A DNA stretch of 64,000 bases from Astropecten irregularis. Lineage: Eukaryota; Echinodermata; Asteroidea; Paxillosida; Astropectinidae. Of the stretch, positions 63,983 through 64,000 are shown one piece after another (the stretch's first letter is position 1; the number at the start of each line of letters is the position of its first letter). The notes beneath the pieces are model-generated. The model saw only the letters and a program-made list of their open reading frames with translations, was not told where the DNA came from and did not search any database. The position numbers and the translations under genes are program-made. Where the stretch lies: contig OZ020258.1 in assembly GCA_963971285.1 (NCBI GenBank), forward strand, positions 930,001 through 994,000, given 5' to 3'.

Positions 63983-64000
63983 AAAGAATTCCACTGACGG
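63983..64000. mobile_element. Start of another CCACTGA MITE copy, cut by the window end
   Basis: Reads tggaaagaattccactgacgg up to the last base, the left terminal repeat of the family in the ZNF units. Confidence 0.7.

Overview
This is a eukaryotic nuclear window, gene-sparse and repeat-rich. Vertebrate-like split genes with consensus GT-AG introns sit in a sea of short inverted-repeat transposons. The protein set (RPS7, RNase H1, Elongin C, DEK), the conserved RPS7/RNASEH1 head-to-head linkage and the style of the repeats point to an invertebrate deuterostome. An echinoderm is my best guess; no species call can be made from sequence alone.

Left part (1-20 kb): the window opens inside the last exon of an RTN4IP1-like oxidoreductase (+). 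RPS7 (-) follows with five coding exons and a probable TOP-type 5'UTR exon. Only about 340 bp separate the RPS7 transcription start from the RNASEH1 (+) start codon, and this gap carries a TCTCGCGAGA motif. RNASEH1 has seven coding exons, two in-frame start codons and a uORF overlapping the first one, which is the layout used in mammals to share one gene between mitochondria and nucleus. ELOC (Elongin C, -) faces it tail to tail.

Middle part (20-37 kb): DEK (-) is reconstructed as eleven coding exons that join in frame to 519 codons plus stop. Its introns hold a tRNA-like A-box satellite, tRNA-type SINEs and several inverted-repeat elements. The DEK 5' flank has YY1-, CCAAT- and Sp1-like sites. 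Between DEK and the next genes lie an 11-copy array of a ~29 bp GATATC/ATTGG unit, two hAT-like MITEs with perfect 8 bp target duplications, and a 3 x 210 bp tandem repeat.

Right part (36-64 kb): four co-oriented (-) C2H2 zinc-finger genes (16, 18, ~16 and 22 good fingers) form a tandem array. Each lies in a 6.5-8 kb duplicated unit that also carries a 5'UTR exon, an intron block, a 3' block and a CACTGA-type inverted-repeat element. The first bases of another copy of that element are at the window end. The genes have no KRAB or other recognised effector domain, and their DNA-contact residues are unusually uniform. Dispersed copies of a repeat resembling the core of Penelope-type hammerhead ribozymes occur through the window; in two ZNF genes such a copy forms the leader immediately before the start codon.
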